Part shown: positions 44,514 to 56,042 of the stretch, piece by piece
How positions within the stretch are numbered: position 1 is the stretch's first letter
Layout of the letters: each line of letters begins with the position of its first letter
Assembly (NCBI GenBank): GCA_965644295.1
Contig: CBFFRP010000255.1
Span: 62,001 to 126,000, forward strand
DNA: 64,000 nt
Origin: Paraphysomonas bandaiensis
Lineage: Eukaryota; Chrysophyceae
Reading direction: 5' to 3'
The notes under the pieces: generated by a model
The model's database searches: none
What the model was told of the DNA's origin: nothing
The model's input: the letters and a program-made list of their open reading frames with translations, nothing else
Made by a program: the position numbers and the translations under genes

Positions 44514-46472
44514 ATGCCCCGAAGAAAACCCGTGAAGAAATATTCCGAAATATTGAAGTCTTATGACACCTTTGAGACCAGATATAACCATGCAGACGGA
44601 TCAACGTATCTGTTTAATCCCCTCACAGGTGAAACTGCCACCCCTGATGAGTATGGCTACATCAACAGGAAGTTCTCTCTGTGGGCTCCTGTAGAAAAAC
44701 GCCCCTCCACTTTTGTGGACTGTATATCACTTCTTCCAGAATTTTACGCATCTCGTCAATGGGGAAGAAGGAAATATGTGCCGTTCCACGACGAGGACTT
44801 CGCTGCCACTCTCATAACTAGTGCTGCTCGTGGTTACATTGCCCGCAAGGCTTTGCGAGCGTATTATAAGGACCGCTACAGCAAAGTGATGGACATGAAT
44901 TCTGGATATTACTACTTTCAAGACAACTATTTTAACGACGTAGAGCCAATGTGGTACAAGCCTTTTCTTGCCTTTCCGGACGATGTAGAAGTATACGAGT
45001 ACACCCCAGACGATCCACAAGATTTTATGAAAGGGAAAGGTAATAAGTATACGTACAAAGGATTTATTACTGGGCCGTATGTACGTCGACAGCTTGGGGG
45101 CGTTGGTAAAAAGAACACTACCCGCGCAGAAAACGGACACTTTGTCTTCACTAATCCATTGCGACCTGATGCGATAGTGTTTCCTGAAGAGGTCGACTTG
45201 GAGAGCACCCCACTAGGATCTCTAATCAACCTCATGGACGGGCTCGCGCCGAAGCAAGTTCTTATTACCGACTATGTGGCGATGCGCCGAGCTGTTTGCT
45301 TTGACAACTGTGACTATATCGTGCACCTGATGGAAGAGCATATGGATCGCCCACTTATGCAGGCCTACGGATTTCACGCAATTTCGAAAATCATTGTGCC
45401 TACTGATGAGGCTGGAAATCTCTCGTACAGTGGTAGGAAGGCGCATCGGAGATGCTTTGATGTTATTGTAGACTCGCACCGAGAGTACTCCTATACTCTC
45501 AAGATATTTGCTTTGAGGGCTCTTCATAACATTCTCAACTCCCCGGCCGGTCGAGCCGAATTCTTTGATACAAGCAGTGATCCACAGGGGCTGGGGGCGC
45601 TAGAGGGACCTGCCGGTAAAATTATACTCAGTCGCATGCGAACTCTGTGCAGGTTTGTGAATGCCTTATTTTGCTATGAAATTGTGACGGCTGTTGTTGT
45701 GTTGGTGTTGCTAGGCTCTTGGAAAACTTGCCACTGAATGTGACGACAATAAAGATTAGAGACGGTCGTCAGTTACAGACAACAGTTATTGAAACAGTGA
45801 CAGAGGAAGCTTCCCAGGCAGCAGAATTTATGCTTCAGGTTTTTAAACTTAATGTCTACTGTTTTGCTTCTGACCATGCTTTAGTGTATATCGTTACTAT
45901 CCTGGAATCAGGATATGAGGGAAATAGTCGGAGAGGTTTTTCTGGAGTCTGTACTCATAGGAATGCAGGTTTGTATATTAGCGAATTATATTTTCCCGGC
46001 ATAAGTCAATTATGTAGACATGTCACGAAGAGGCAGGACCTGTGGCTGCTGGGTTTAAAGCCTTGTATAATTTTGTATACAGGTAATAAATGCTAAGCAG
46101 TGTTGATATTTTTGACACCGTGGCAGATGTGAAGTCAATCACCAACTAGTGAATAACTTTGATATCGATCATATAATATCCAATGCACGGAACAACTTTC
46201 CGGGGGATGCTACTATATCAATGGCATGCCGTAAACTGGAACTAGCCTTGTCTCGTGATGGATGGAGAGGCAACGTCGAACGTGTGTTGGAGAGAGAGTA
46301 TGCGGCTAGACTTGATGGTACATACAAAGAGTTATCTGCGGAGGACTCTGTCTCCCTTTTGGATGGTAGTGAAGTGGAAGAAATCCCAGAAAAGAAACCT
46401 CAGAAACGTATCGCGGGAGCTGGAAAGAAGCGACTGAGTCAAATGCTGGGTGAGGATAAAGGTGAGAAATAA
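44514..46472 (+). CDS. WW-like/IQ-motif protein of unknown function
   Basis: Five exons (44514-45652, 45715-45838, 45912-45968, 46018-46082, 46127-46472) give 576 aa. I do not recognise the family. Near the N-terminus FETRYNHADGSTYLFNPLTG is a WW-like strand pair. LITSAARGYIARKALRAYY is an IQ (calmodulin-binding) motif, followed by a second WW-like segment (NSGYYYFQDNYFNDVEPMWY). The C-terminal half is helical and may hold ARM-like repeats (ALRALHNILNSPAGRAEFF). It ends with a lysine-rich tail. Such WW/IQ mixes are frequent in flagellated protists, so a flagellar or cytoskeletal role is possible but unproven. Confidence 0.72.
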
Positions 46473-47505
46473 TAGTGGTTTAGCGCAGTGTGGAATGTGT
46501 TCTTGTATAAAAGTTGTTGCCGTTTAAGCAGTAAAGTGAGAAGTAATTAATAGCTCAAATTTTGTGAGGAATAAATTCTGCAAACACGTATTCACAACGA
46601 ACACATTTCAGTGATAGTTATGGAAATGTCTAGGTAACAGTATTTTACAGTAATACTAATTGCTTCTTACTACTAGTTAAATTTTACTACAAGTCTTTGC
46701 CGATGCAATCGTTTCAATTCAGTGCACTGCACATTATTTTCTTTGTGTTTTGTGTTGTCTACACACAAGAAGAAAATAAAGGGGGTTACCTCCCTTTGTT
46801 TGTTGTCTTATCGTTAAAGTGAAGCAACGAACTGTTTATTCTATGAAATTATAGCTAATATCATTGCCGTTGGGATAAGAAAATAACATAAAATATATGT
46901 GTAATGAGTAATGTGTACTAACATAAAATATTGAAAAATGGATATGCTGAAGAAGTTGTTATGCGTATTATTGATTCGATACAATGCCCAGAGGTTCTTA
47001 GCAGATTAGTAGGATCCCTAAAACGAATTATATTACACACAAAACGAAGCATAAATTACCAAGTCTTGAATATATATGTATAGACACCACTATTTGCACT
47101 GATATTGTTTTCACGTATACTTTCTAATCTTATTAAAGCGCCCAGAGGTGTAACACATAGCACACAGGCCCTAATTGTAAATTGATACAGGTAGATACAT
47201 TGTATCTGTGGACTACACACTATACACAGCAAGAGTATTATAAGTTGCGTACTAGTAGACTGGTGGTGCTCCATGCTCAATCCAACATGTAATGTAAAGT
47301 AGAAATAACAGCAGGTAGTCTAATATTTAAATGAAAAAGTAGTTTCATAATACACAATTTATACAAACGATATATTATATTTAGGAGTATAATTGTAGCT
47401 CACATTACTGCTGATTAGCCACTTGCACAATACCACATTGAATTACTCCAATCACTAACACTTGTAACAAATATTATGACCACATAATCGCCCTTTTCAA
47501 TCGTA
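46473..47505. other. Convergent intergenic gap, one imperfect hairpin
   Basis: 1033 bp between two 3' ends. The only structure seen is an imperfect inverted repeat around 46766-46806 (AAAGGGGGTTACCTCCCTTT core). No coding region and no copy of the dispersed repeat. Confidence 0.4.
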
Positions 47506-50500
47506 TTAACTGTCGTCTTTCTCATCTTTCGAATTTAAGGCGGCTAACTCAGCCTCCAAACTTGGAACTCTAAACGACCTACACATATTATCACTACATG
47601 TACAACACATATCGAGACCTTACTTCAATATATGACCACCCTCTTTGCTACCTGGGGGGGCCACCAGTTCGGCCTTCGTCACAGGCGTGTACCTAACAAA
47701 TTCCATTAAAACACTCGTAGAAAATGTAGCAAATATAAGAACCTTGGCGAAAGCATCTCTTGTAACTCTTCGAGGGTTTGCTGCTCCCATGCAGCGCTGT
47801 CCTGGGCGTGATCTACCTGTTGCCAGTTAATTGCACTTGAGAGGGACTCCAGCGATCCTGGGGCATTATTTCCTTCCTCTGTATTTAGTTCGCATGTCAT
47901 ATGCGACGGAGGCACGGGTGCCCATTGAATACTCCGGTCGTCATCTTTTGTCACTGGACCACTACTTGCACCATCGCCATCTTCCTCAGCGATACCGTCC
48001 CTGCGATCGATAGGATAATCATCAACAGCTTCAGCTTTGTCTCCTCTTCTATGCACCGTACTGTTTATCACGCGCACTGTAGAAGTACTACTGGTCAACC
48101 GCCGCTCACCAAAACTGAAGCTACTGCTGCGTTCGGTGGACATGGTCTGCTTCACTGGGCGCTCCGAATCTCTTCGAGCACTATTTGGTTTGCGGGAGTC
48201 GACTCCAATCGCAGAGCGCTTTATTGTCTCCTCTGCCATACGTGCGCTCTGCACTTGACCTCCACCAGAAGACTCACGCAGGACTGACCGTTTCATGCGA
48301 CTATCGAAGTGAGTAGGTGGCAAGCCTATAGTGAAAAGAATACCGTACAGGTAAGTTAGTTAAACGTCACAAGAAATCGGAAAGTATACCAGAATGATTC
48401 TTGCCCTTTGTGGCCTCTACATGAGTGGCGCAGATCTTTCTCGGGATTGCAGCCCCAGAAGCAGGAATACTGGTACTTGTTGCCGCCGTCGTACCGGAGG
48501 GAACAGATGTACCTGCTACCCCACTCACGGCAGTACGCAGCTTTCCTGCCTTCGACCGGTAATTTTCTCCACCTCCCTTTCCCCGGCCATCTTCGCTACC
48601 TGCCGTCGAGCTCCTGTCCGCTACTGCAGTTGCACCCTCTTCAGCATCATATAAGTCCATGGTCGGCTTCTTAGTCTTCCCAGCAAGGCTCCTCGTCGAG
48701 TTGCCACGTTGCATAGACGTCGGCTTGCTATTTTCGCGGGACTGCGCTCCACTGTCACCACGTTCTGTACTCGTATTTTCTGTACTGTGGATTGCTTTAA
48801 TCTCCTTCTCTAACTTCATATCCTCTACAGTCTGCATCTCCAGCGGAACAAAGTTCTTCACAGCTTCCACGAGTCGGGCCTTACTCCTTTCCAAGAGACC
48901 CCTGAATACAGTTTCTTTCTCAAGAATTTCCTCCCTAGTCAACATGGTCTCAATCACTAAGCGAGGATTTTTGCTCTGTTTACGTATTTAATAACGTGGC
49001 GCGAATGACTGAACTACACACCTTGTAGTCCTCTTCCGCCTCCTTCTCAGCTTGTCGCAGAAATTCGTCATCATCCGAAAATGGTTCTTCATCTTCTTCC
49101 ACCTCTTGCTGCTCGGCTGGAGGGACTACCTTAGTTTCGTCTTCTGTGTTACCTTCCTTAGATCCATCAGCCAATGACATCGACCCGTCCTCCCTACTCA
49201 AAGCACAAGCCTATTACAACGTGTCCGAACATTGAATAATATAACACACTACCATGTGTGGAATACATCAGCATCGGCCACTCTGGATCTCTTTTTCTTC
49301 TTCTTATCAGCCCCTGGCACTGGAGGAGCACGTCCGTCAACCGTCATTAAAAGTGGACACTGTACTGCCAGGGCCTGCTCAAACGTGAGTACCTCAGGTT
49401 CTTTCTCCTCACCATCTTCTGTAGTACGTAGTGATGATCCCCCAGCAGACGATTGGTCGTCCAGAGTACCCTTTGGAATGGGATTGCCCGATATGCATAC
49501 ATCTGTCAGCTTCCTAAGCTTGCTGAACATCGATTGATTATAAGATACCAATATTCCAAAATTGAAGCATAGCAGGAAGTAACACTAAATCACACACCTG
49601 AATTGAGCCAATAGAAATGCCTCTGAGTCAGAAACATCGTTGTTGCTAATATCCAGCGTGTCCAGGTTCTACATCAAAGTGATTATTGTAAAATGCATGG
49701 CAGACACGTTTCACACCGTTCCATATGAATCAAAACCCTTCAAGGTTTTGATATTGTTATCAGCTAAATAGAGCTCCGCCAGGCACTGTAGACCAACCAC
49801 TTCTTTGCCCGTAGTTTTGGTCGAAGAGCTAGCAGCACTCAAGGACTTATCCTCACCCCCGGCCGAAGCAGATGACTTCTTCCTCGACATTGGTTGCTTC
49901 CCTCTTTTAGACCCAGATACGGTGCCAGTTTGGTTACTCGCAGACCTGGCAGACCCGGCGACAGACCCTACCCCGGAAGGGTCACTCTTGGATTCAGTTC
50001 GTGTACTGCTCCCACCACCTGCCGGGTCCAGTTCCTTGTTGAGGTGAGAAAAATAGGTCTGGGGTATATGGATGCTTCCAATTGCATTGTGCTCTGGAAA
50101 AGCATATATATTAGTCGACTCCGTAGAGCAAACAGAGTACTCTACCTGCATGTAACACCTCCACTGTAGGAAGAAGCTGCAAGCCATGTAAATCTTTCAT
50201 ATAATTATACGATACATCCAACTCAGTTAATGACGGAAGCGCTCTGAGGTGTTTTAGGCTGGTTAGATTGTTATGGCTCACTGACAACTCTTGTAGGTTT
50301 TGCAATCCCGCAATACCCTGTAAAGAACATCACAATTTTCTAGTTGAACATATCTAGAGTCTACCTCCAGTGACGTAAGTTTGTTCCATGATATATTGAG
50401 TGTTCTCAAGTTCGAGCAGATGCTAAGGTTTTCAACGGATGTTAATTGGTTGCGATCCAACCTCAACACCCGCAATTTATTGAACGAATTGCCGTGGGGG

Positions 50501-50957
50501 ATAGACGAGATTCCGTTCTGTTGCAGCATAAGAGCCTCCATTCGTTTAATCCTGAATTTCACAGCTCTGACAGAGTTCCAATAGAAACATCCGCTTACCC
50601 GCATAAGCATTCAATATCAGTAATTCGGCAGCAATAGGCAGATAGATGGCGAATCTGATTAAGCTGTTCAATCCTATTCAGGGAAGAGATCGGATTGAAG
50701 GATACGTCTACTTTTCTGAGGGATAAACTAAACACAATCTATGTTAGAGCGGCGACATCTAGAGGGCATGAACCTACACTTCCGACAGGTCCCCTATGGC
50801 AGTGATGCCCTGTTCCTGACAAAACACTTCCGACGGAGTTTCCTTCTCAGTAGATTGAAGCTATGGATATAAGGTTATGTATATATCGATAGTCATGTAT
50901 ATCGCAATAGCACACACCACATATGCTGAGTCCAGTGTGATTCCAGCCTCCGACATG
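47506..50957 (-). CDS. SDS22-type LRR protein with long low-complexity regions
   Basis: Thirteen exons (50957-50919, 50860-50778, 50727-50599, 50551-50365, 50317-50146, 50093-49717, 49668-49598, 49522-49267, 49210-49022, 48975-48390, 48325-47743, 47692-47624, 47578-47506) close in frame to 937 aa. The first 200 residues are SDS22-like LRRs (LRKVDVSFNPISSLNRIEQL, LRTLNISWNKLTSLEGIAGL, LTELDVSYNYMKDLHGLQLL). An 85-residue Ser/Gly/Lys insert separates them from a last LRR (LAELYLADNNIKTLKGFDSY, LDTLDISNNDVSDSEAFLLA) and cap (LRKLTDVCISGNPIPKG). The rest is acidic, Ser/Arg-rich and helical. SDS22-type proteins bind PP1 or serve in axonemes. The exact orthologue is unknown. Confidence 0.82.
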
Positions 50958-51356
50958 CAATAAAACAGATGTGGAACTACTCTATTATTCTAGTGGATGA
51001 TCTGAGAACACTGCTAATGATCGAGTACTTATATTTGAAATACCAGGTGCGACCTCCTCTGTTTCAATACACTCCTGTGTATATAAGCACAGAGATACGG
51101 AGTGATGGAACAGGAAGATGATGATATGGAAATACAGGTAGACTTTTCTTCGTATTTTTCGAATGAAGTATAAAAACAACCGTCATAAACCAGAAACCCC
51201 ACATTATATGTCATACTCTACTATAAAATGTCTGATTTTTAAGGCTGAAAAGAGTGACTTGCTGAAGTAAGTTTAAGTTGTGAGTAGTAACTATTTTAAT
51301 CATCAGCATCAGAAGACCTCTTATGGATTACGTATAGAATCAACGCGGTGCGTAGA
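50958..51356. promoter_or_regulatory. Divergent promoter region, LRR protein / RING-CH protein
   Basis: 399 bp between divergent start codons. AT-rich, with no clear copy of the 15-mer. No coding potential. Confidence 0.35.
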
Positions 51357-52358
51357 ATGGATGAGGATGAAATATCATGCCGCATATGCCTGGAGTCGTC
51401 AAACAGACAGGACGTGATCGCCCCCTGCTCCTGCTCCGGCTCCTCAAGGTGGGTTCATCGAGAGTGTTTGGATAGGTGGCGGACTACGCGGGAAGACAGG
51501 GCATTTAGCAAATGTACAGAGTGCTTGACTCCATATAAATTTGTTCCTCGTGTTGATGACCGTCATGCGAAGTGTGTTAGGAATGTACGCTTTCTCTGTT
51601 ACTGCGCACGTGATATTGTCGGGGCGCTGATAGCTGCACAGTTTGTTGTACTGAGCTTTGCCTTCATGGTGTACCTGGGTGATAAAAATTCGCGATACCT
51701 GGTTGAGCTGTTTGAGTGTGAGGGACATGCACTCCTTTTATATTATGTCTGTGGAATGATCCTGGCCCTCGCTGGTATCGGGATTTTCTACAGCATTATG
51801 TTGTGCTGTCGCGGCCGTAGTTCTAGGAATATGAATCGCCATGAGTGCGATAACTGTTGTTTGGGTTGCGCAACTCCAGGATATTCGTATTATCCTATTT
51901 ATGTTTACCCCGATGTTGCACCAAATTGCTGTTGCTGCTGCGAATGTGGACCTGAATGCTCTGGTTTGTCATGCGACGGCTGTACCTGCGCGGAATGTAC
52001 AAGTGGCGCGGGCTGCGGAGAGGAAGCTGCCATATTCGTCTTAATTGCGATGGTAATTTTCGTCCTTATTGGTATTATTGTTAGTGTATTTGCTGGTATT
52101 GTTTTTGTCCAACAAGTGTATCGAACACACGTTCACATACTTCAGAAACAATCACTGGCTAAAGATTTCATTGTCGAGGATTTGGCCGCATCTGGTGGGA
52201 TTGACTTGGAGATGGGGACGTTAAACAATAAAACGATAAGTATGAATCGTGACGATGACCATTCGGATTCAGAACCCCTCCATAGTGAAGACACTGTAGC
52301 ACAGGGATATATGACGAGGGATCAACAACGGGAGCTTGATCGAATGGGATTATTGTAA
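51357..52358 (+). CDS. RING-CH (MARCH-like) membrane ubiquitin ligase
   Basis: A single-exon 333-aa protein. The N-terminus is a C4HC3 RING-CH finger: CRIC, APCSCSGSSRWVHRECLDRW, then FSKCTEC, which recruits an E2 enzyme. Four hydrophobic segments follow (about residues 85-107, 123-147, 222-250 and flanks). Between the second and third lies an unusual cysteine-rich loop with NCCCCCECGPECSGLSCDGC. The C-terminus is acidic and Ser/Asp-rich. Proteins of this design are E3 ligases that ubiquitinate other membrane proteins at the ER or endosomes. I chose the Met at 51357, since only a GTG lies upstream in frame. Confidence 0.88.
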   Translation: MDEDEISCRICLESSNRQDVIAPCSCSGSSRWVHRECLDRWRTTREDRAFSKCTECLTPYKFVPRVDDRHAKCVRNVRFLCYCARDIVGALIAAQFVVLSFAFMVYLGDKNSRYLVELFECEGHALLLYYVCGMILALAGIGIFYSIMLCCRGRSSRNMNRHECDNCCLGCATPGYSYYPIYVYPDVAPNCCCCCECGPECSGLSCDGCTCAECTSGAGCGEEAAIFVLIAMVIFVLIGIIVSVFAGIVFVQQVYRTHVHILQKQSLAKDFIVEDLAASGGIDLEMGTLNNKTISMNRDDDHSDSEPLHSEDTVAQGYMTRDQQRELDRMGLL

Positions 52359-53464
52359 TTGAATATGCCGTGAATAGTATTAGTTTTGGTTGTAATATTT
52401 GTTCATAATTCACCTTGATTTTCTCATGATGCTATTTGTATGAGACTGTTCATTATTCCGAATTCTCGACATAAGAAATTTAACTAGGATGAATTAATAT
52501 TTACAATTTACAGCAGTATATAAGGCACACTGTGTCAACTATTGCTACTTACATATTTGGTCCATACACATATGTTGAAGTTATTAATTATTTATTCACT
52601 TTGTACGCATAGGGCTAGTACAATTGCAGGTATATCCGTATATCCAGAGCACCAATACAATTATCAAAGAATGCAGTTTCTTCGGACAATGCTATACGCG
52701 TTGGTCACAACTAATCTCAAAATGGACTCTTCGAACATACAGGAGAACAACGACGATAAATATTCGTGTGTGCATTACACGTGTAAGCAATGACGTAACC
52801 AGGGGTGTCTAAGCATCATCTTGTGCAACGACTACCTTAGTAGAGAGGAGAGGTTTGATTTCCGCAACTAATGCAGAGCCGGGAACTCCATATGTTCAGT
52901 AATAATTCTCGAAATACACTTCAAATAAAGTCTTCTCTGTCATATAATTCATTTCTATTCCGTTATTTCAGTTAAAGATCCTCCACCTGTTATTACAGGC
53001 ATTATCAGTCTCACAGAGCACTTTTTAGGGGAGAGACTCTATTTATATTTCTCAGTTCCGGAATGTAAGTCACAGTGCACCAGGAAGCACTACAGGAGAC
53101 TATACCATACGATAGCATATCAAGATATCATTACAACGAGGAGCAGCTGGAGGATATGGAGCGCATGATACCACAGACCGGAGAAGAGATTTCGTTCCTT
53201 CAATTTTGTCCAAAAATCAGGAAATCCCAGATAAATAGGCGATTTTCTTGCATATAAATATTGGAAATACTGTGTATATAGAACTATCGCTCGCACTATA
53301 CCCCATATTTCCGTATTTCGCTGGGCTTCGTAGCCTCTGCCTGCAGACTGGACACTCGAATGGGCTCAATATACACACACATTGTACTGGGATGTGACAT
53401 GTATACTCTGCAGTGATCTATCTCTCATCTAAGTTTATCTAGATAAGTCTAATATCAGAGTATC
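52359..53464. other. Intergenic region upstream of sulfotransferase
   Basis: 1.1 kb between same-strand genes. A reverse copy of the 15-mer motif (TACAGCAGTATATAA) is at 52509-52523, about 940 bp before the next start. A weakly gene-like stretch near 53040-53250 lacks a recognisable domain and was not called. Confidence 0.35.
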
Positions 53465-54973
53465 ATGAGGATAGTGCTAAAGATTTGTTTCGTGTATCTT
53501 GCAATGAGATCCATTGGTTCGGTTGATAGAGATATAGAGATTCACTCACAGAGACCTCCCGCGAGAGGGAAGAGTTTGAAAAGTGTTTGGGACTTGTTGG
53601 GATTGTCTACTGGTACTGAAACAAGTATGAGTTCGAAGCGAGTATTTCGAGAACAACCAAAACAATATCACCGCCCCAATAGTAGCACACAAAATCGTGC
53701 TCGTTCAAGGGACAGGGTTAATGCGCTTCCGCAACACCGCCCCGATAGTAGCACACGTTACCACGTGGGTTCAAACGCAAGGGTTAATGCGCTATTGCGG
53801 AGTCCGCGAGGTCCGCGACTTAATGAAACCGAGAAGATGCCACCTTGCAGAGTCTGTAACAACTGGTTGATTAGAGGAAAGAGTAATAGTAACCCCACAA
53901 GAAAAGGAATGATATTTTTGCATATGAGGAAGAGTGGTGGAACAATGTTTCTACATCATATACTGCAGTGGTTATTACGCAAGCGGTGTGTGAGCTACAA
54001 ATCCTTGTGGAACTATAATTTAACTGCTGTTGGGGGCATACATAATTCGCACTACTACGTCAGAAAACTTCGACAGGTAAGAATGACTGGGTGTAATGAA
54101 TTAGAACTGCGCCAAGTGGAATACACCTGCCTTAACGGGCCTTTCGTGCTAAGCCTTCCTCGTCGTGAGCAACGGCGACACATTGCGTTGGAATTATTTA
54201 CTATAATTCGAGATCCAATAGAGCGAATTGTATCACAAGCATTTTATGTGGGCCCTGGAAAGTCTCTCGTAAATAAGAAATTTGACACACTTTGTCGAAA
54301 GACAACAATCTGCCGAAATTCGTCTCTATGTATCGAATGCAGGAGGAATGCAACCTCTATTGCCGCGAACGAAATGAAGACAGCTGAGTCCACATGGTTT
54401 GAGTGGTTAAAGTCTGCTCATGGGTTCGGAGAGAAATACATGCCCAACTACTTCATAAAGCGCCTCACAGCCGGAATAGCAACTTCTACTCAAAAATCAG
54501 ATAATGCGATTGCTCTGAAATGTCTTGAGACTATTCTAAACTCCGGGCCACAAGGAGTGCCAGTGTATTCTTCTCATTCCTGCGCAAGTAGTATCGACAT
54601 GCTCTCGGCATTGGTTTCCCCGTCCGTCAATAGCAAGACATCACTTAATGAACAAGAGCTTGAACACCATTTGGAAATGGCGAAGAAAATATTGGAAGAA
54701 CACTTTGATTTTATTATAATGGAGTTGTTCGATGCCGATTGGAGCCGCGTAGTACTAAAAGGTGTCCTAGGAGAACATATTCCTGTGGACTTTAGTCAGA
54801 GAGCTAATGTTGGTGATATTGCACCGCCAAAGAATAGCCCAAAAGAAAGTCATTACTATCGAAAGTTTCTGCCCGACTCTGTGCTGCAGTACTTGATCAA
54901 AGAGAATGCTGCGGACCTAAAGTTTTACGAGTTTGCGGTCGACCTATTTAAAAGAAGAATGAAAGGTTTGTAG
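53465..54973 (+). CDS. Golgi-type carbohydrate sulfotransferase (sulfotransferase family 2-like)
   Basis: A single-exon 502-aa protein. A short hydrophobic start (MRIVLKICFVYLAM) may be a signal anchor. A basic low-complexity stem follows, with two 22-residue tandem units (HRPNSST.. and HRPDSST.., both ending RVNAL). The catalytic domain carries the PAPS 5'-phosphosulfate site MIFLHMRKSGGTMF (family: HIPKTGGT) and the 3'-phosphate site TIIRDPIERIVSQAFY (family: RDPxxRxxSxY). Cys-rich text (LCRKTTICRNSSLCIECRR) suggests disulfides. It would transfer sulfate from PAPS to glycans in the Golgi; the acceptor is unknown. The lysine of KTGGT is present as K-S-G-G-T. Confidence 0.82.
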   Translation: MRIVLKICFVYLAMRSIGSVDRDIEIHSQRPPARGKSLKSVWDLLGLSTGTETSMSSKRVFREQPKQYHRPNSSTQNRARSRDRVNALPQHRPDSSTRYHVGSNARVNALLRSPRGPRLNETEKMPPCRVCNNWLIRGKSNSNPTRKGMIFLHMRKSGGTMFLHHILQWLLRKRCVSYKSLWNYNLTAVGGIHNSHYYVRKLRQVRMTGCNELELRQVEYTCLNGPFVLSLPRREQRRHIALELFTIIRDPIERIVSQAFYVGPGKSLVNKKFDTLCRKTTICRNSSLCIECRRNATSIAANEMKTAESTWFEWLKSAHGFGEKYMPNYFIKRLTAGIATSTQKSDNAIALKCLETILNSGPQGVPVYSSHSCASSIDMLSALVSPSVNSKTSLNEQELEHHLEMAKKILEEHFDFIIMELFDADWSRVVLKGVLGEHIPVDFSQRANVGDIAPPKNSPKESHYYRKFLPDSVLQYLIKENAADLKFYEFAVDLFKRRMKGL

Positions 54974-56042
54974 GAGGCAGTTGGTCATATATCCTTCCCT
55001 CTATTATATAGAATAATGCAAATTTTGAGCACTTTTTGTACAGTACACTCATGTTATAGATGTGAGCTGTAGTCACGGTTTCGTGACGGAATTTAGTCAT
55101 ATGTATATATTATTTCAGGTTTCGAAGCTAGCCATAGCAAGAACAAGACACGGTTTTGACAATACTTTAGCAAATGCCACTTTTAGAAAATGTTACAGAC
55201 TAGTATATCATATATTATATCTAAAATTATTAACTACAACCTACTTGAAGTATGCAGTCAAGTGCTTCAATTAAGCAAGCTTACTTACTAACTATCGCTA
55301 GTAGCCATGTAGCCATCCTGTATTCCGTGTAGCAATCAAATATAGAATCTACAAAGAAACTACAACAACAGGAATAAAATATGCAACGAATTTGAAAATA
55401 CAATAGCTGATAAAGATAAGACTTGTAGATTGTAGAGAAAAATATTGGCGTTGGTGATTGATGTGTAGCTATAACAACAAACACAGCTTCACTATCTCTC
55501 CAAATATAATTCAGCGATACCAAGCAAGTATCTTCCAAAAAAACAAATATACAGGAATGACCCCCCTCAAGGGTATCATGAGGTATTGAGCTGCCTGCTG
55601 AAGTCAAGTATCCGGGTTGTTCATCTTAAGGACTCAAGAGTTCTGAAGCTAGCAGATGTCAGGTGCATCAACATTCTGCTTGCTCACTGCGTTTGCTTTG
55701 AGTGACAGAGCGAAAGCTGTTGCACCTTAGTGCTTGCGGAGACACACAAGCAGCCTTCGTAGGGTTAAATAGTAGGATATCAAAGATTGTTAAATTTCAA
55801 TGCTAAACACCTATTGCTAATAATAAGACTTTCACATCTAGGATTTTCAATCAAATTGACTAGGTAAATACTACTTCCCGACTTTTAGTATTTTATTATC
55901 ATATATCACTACAAAACTGTAACTAGTTGAGTGTAAAAGTTGGTTATATACTAACACTAATTCTTTTGTAAGGCATAATTACGCTAATTTCTAATTAGAA
56001 TTTCGAAATCAATATTTATAAAGCTCTACTTTACTTAGGTGT
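54974..56042. other. Convergent intergenic gap with one repeat copy
   Basis: 3'-to-3' gap of 1069 bp holding a reverse copy of the dispersed repeat (55560-55845). Otherwise AT-rich and featureless. Confidence 0.45.
55560..55845 (-). mobile_element. Dispersed retroposon-like repeat, partial reverse copy
   Basis: It reads in reverse from CCCCCTCAAGGGTATCATGA through GCGAAAGCTGTTGCACCTTA to CACCTATTGCTAATAATAAG and ACTTTCA (the head terminus). The 3' body with AAGACGTCTACAC is missing. No target duplication was recognised. Confidence 0.65.

Noticed and set aside
53075-53257. 60-codon frame with EEQLEDMERM upstream of the sulfotransferase
   Set aside because: No start context, domain or splice partner could be found; too weak to call.
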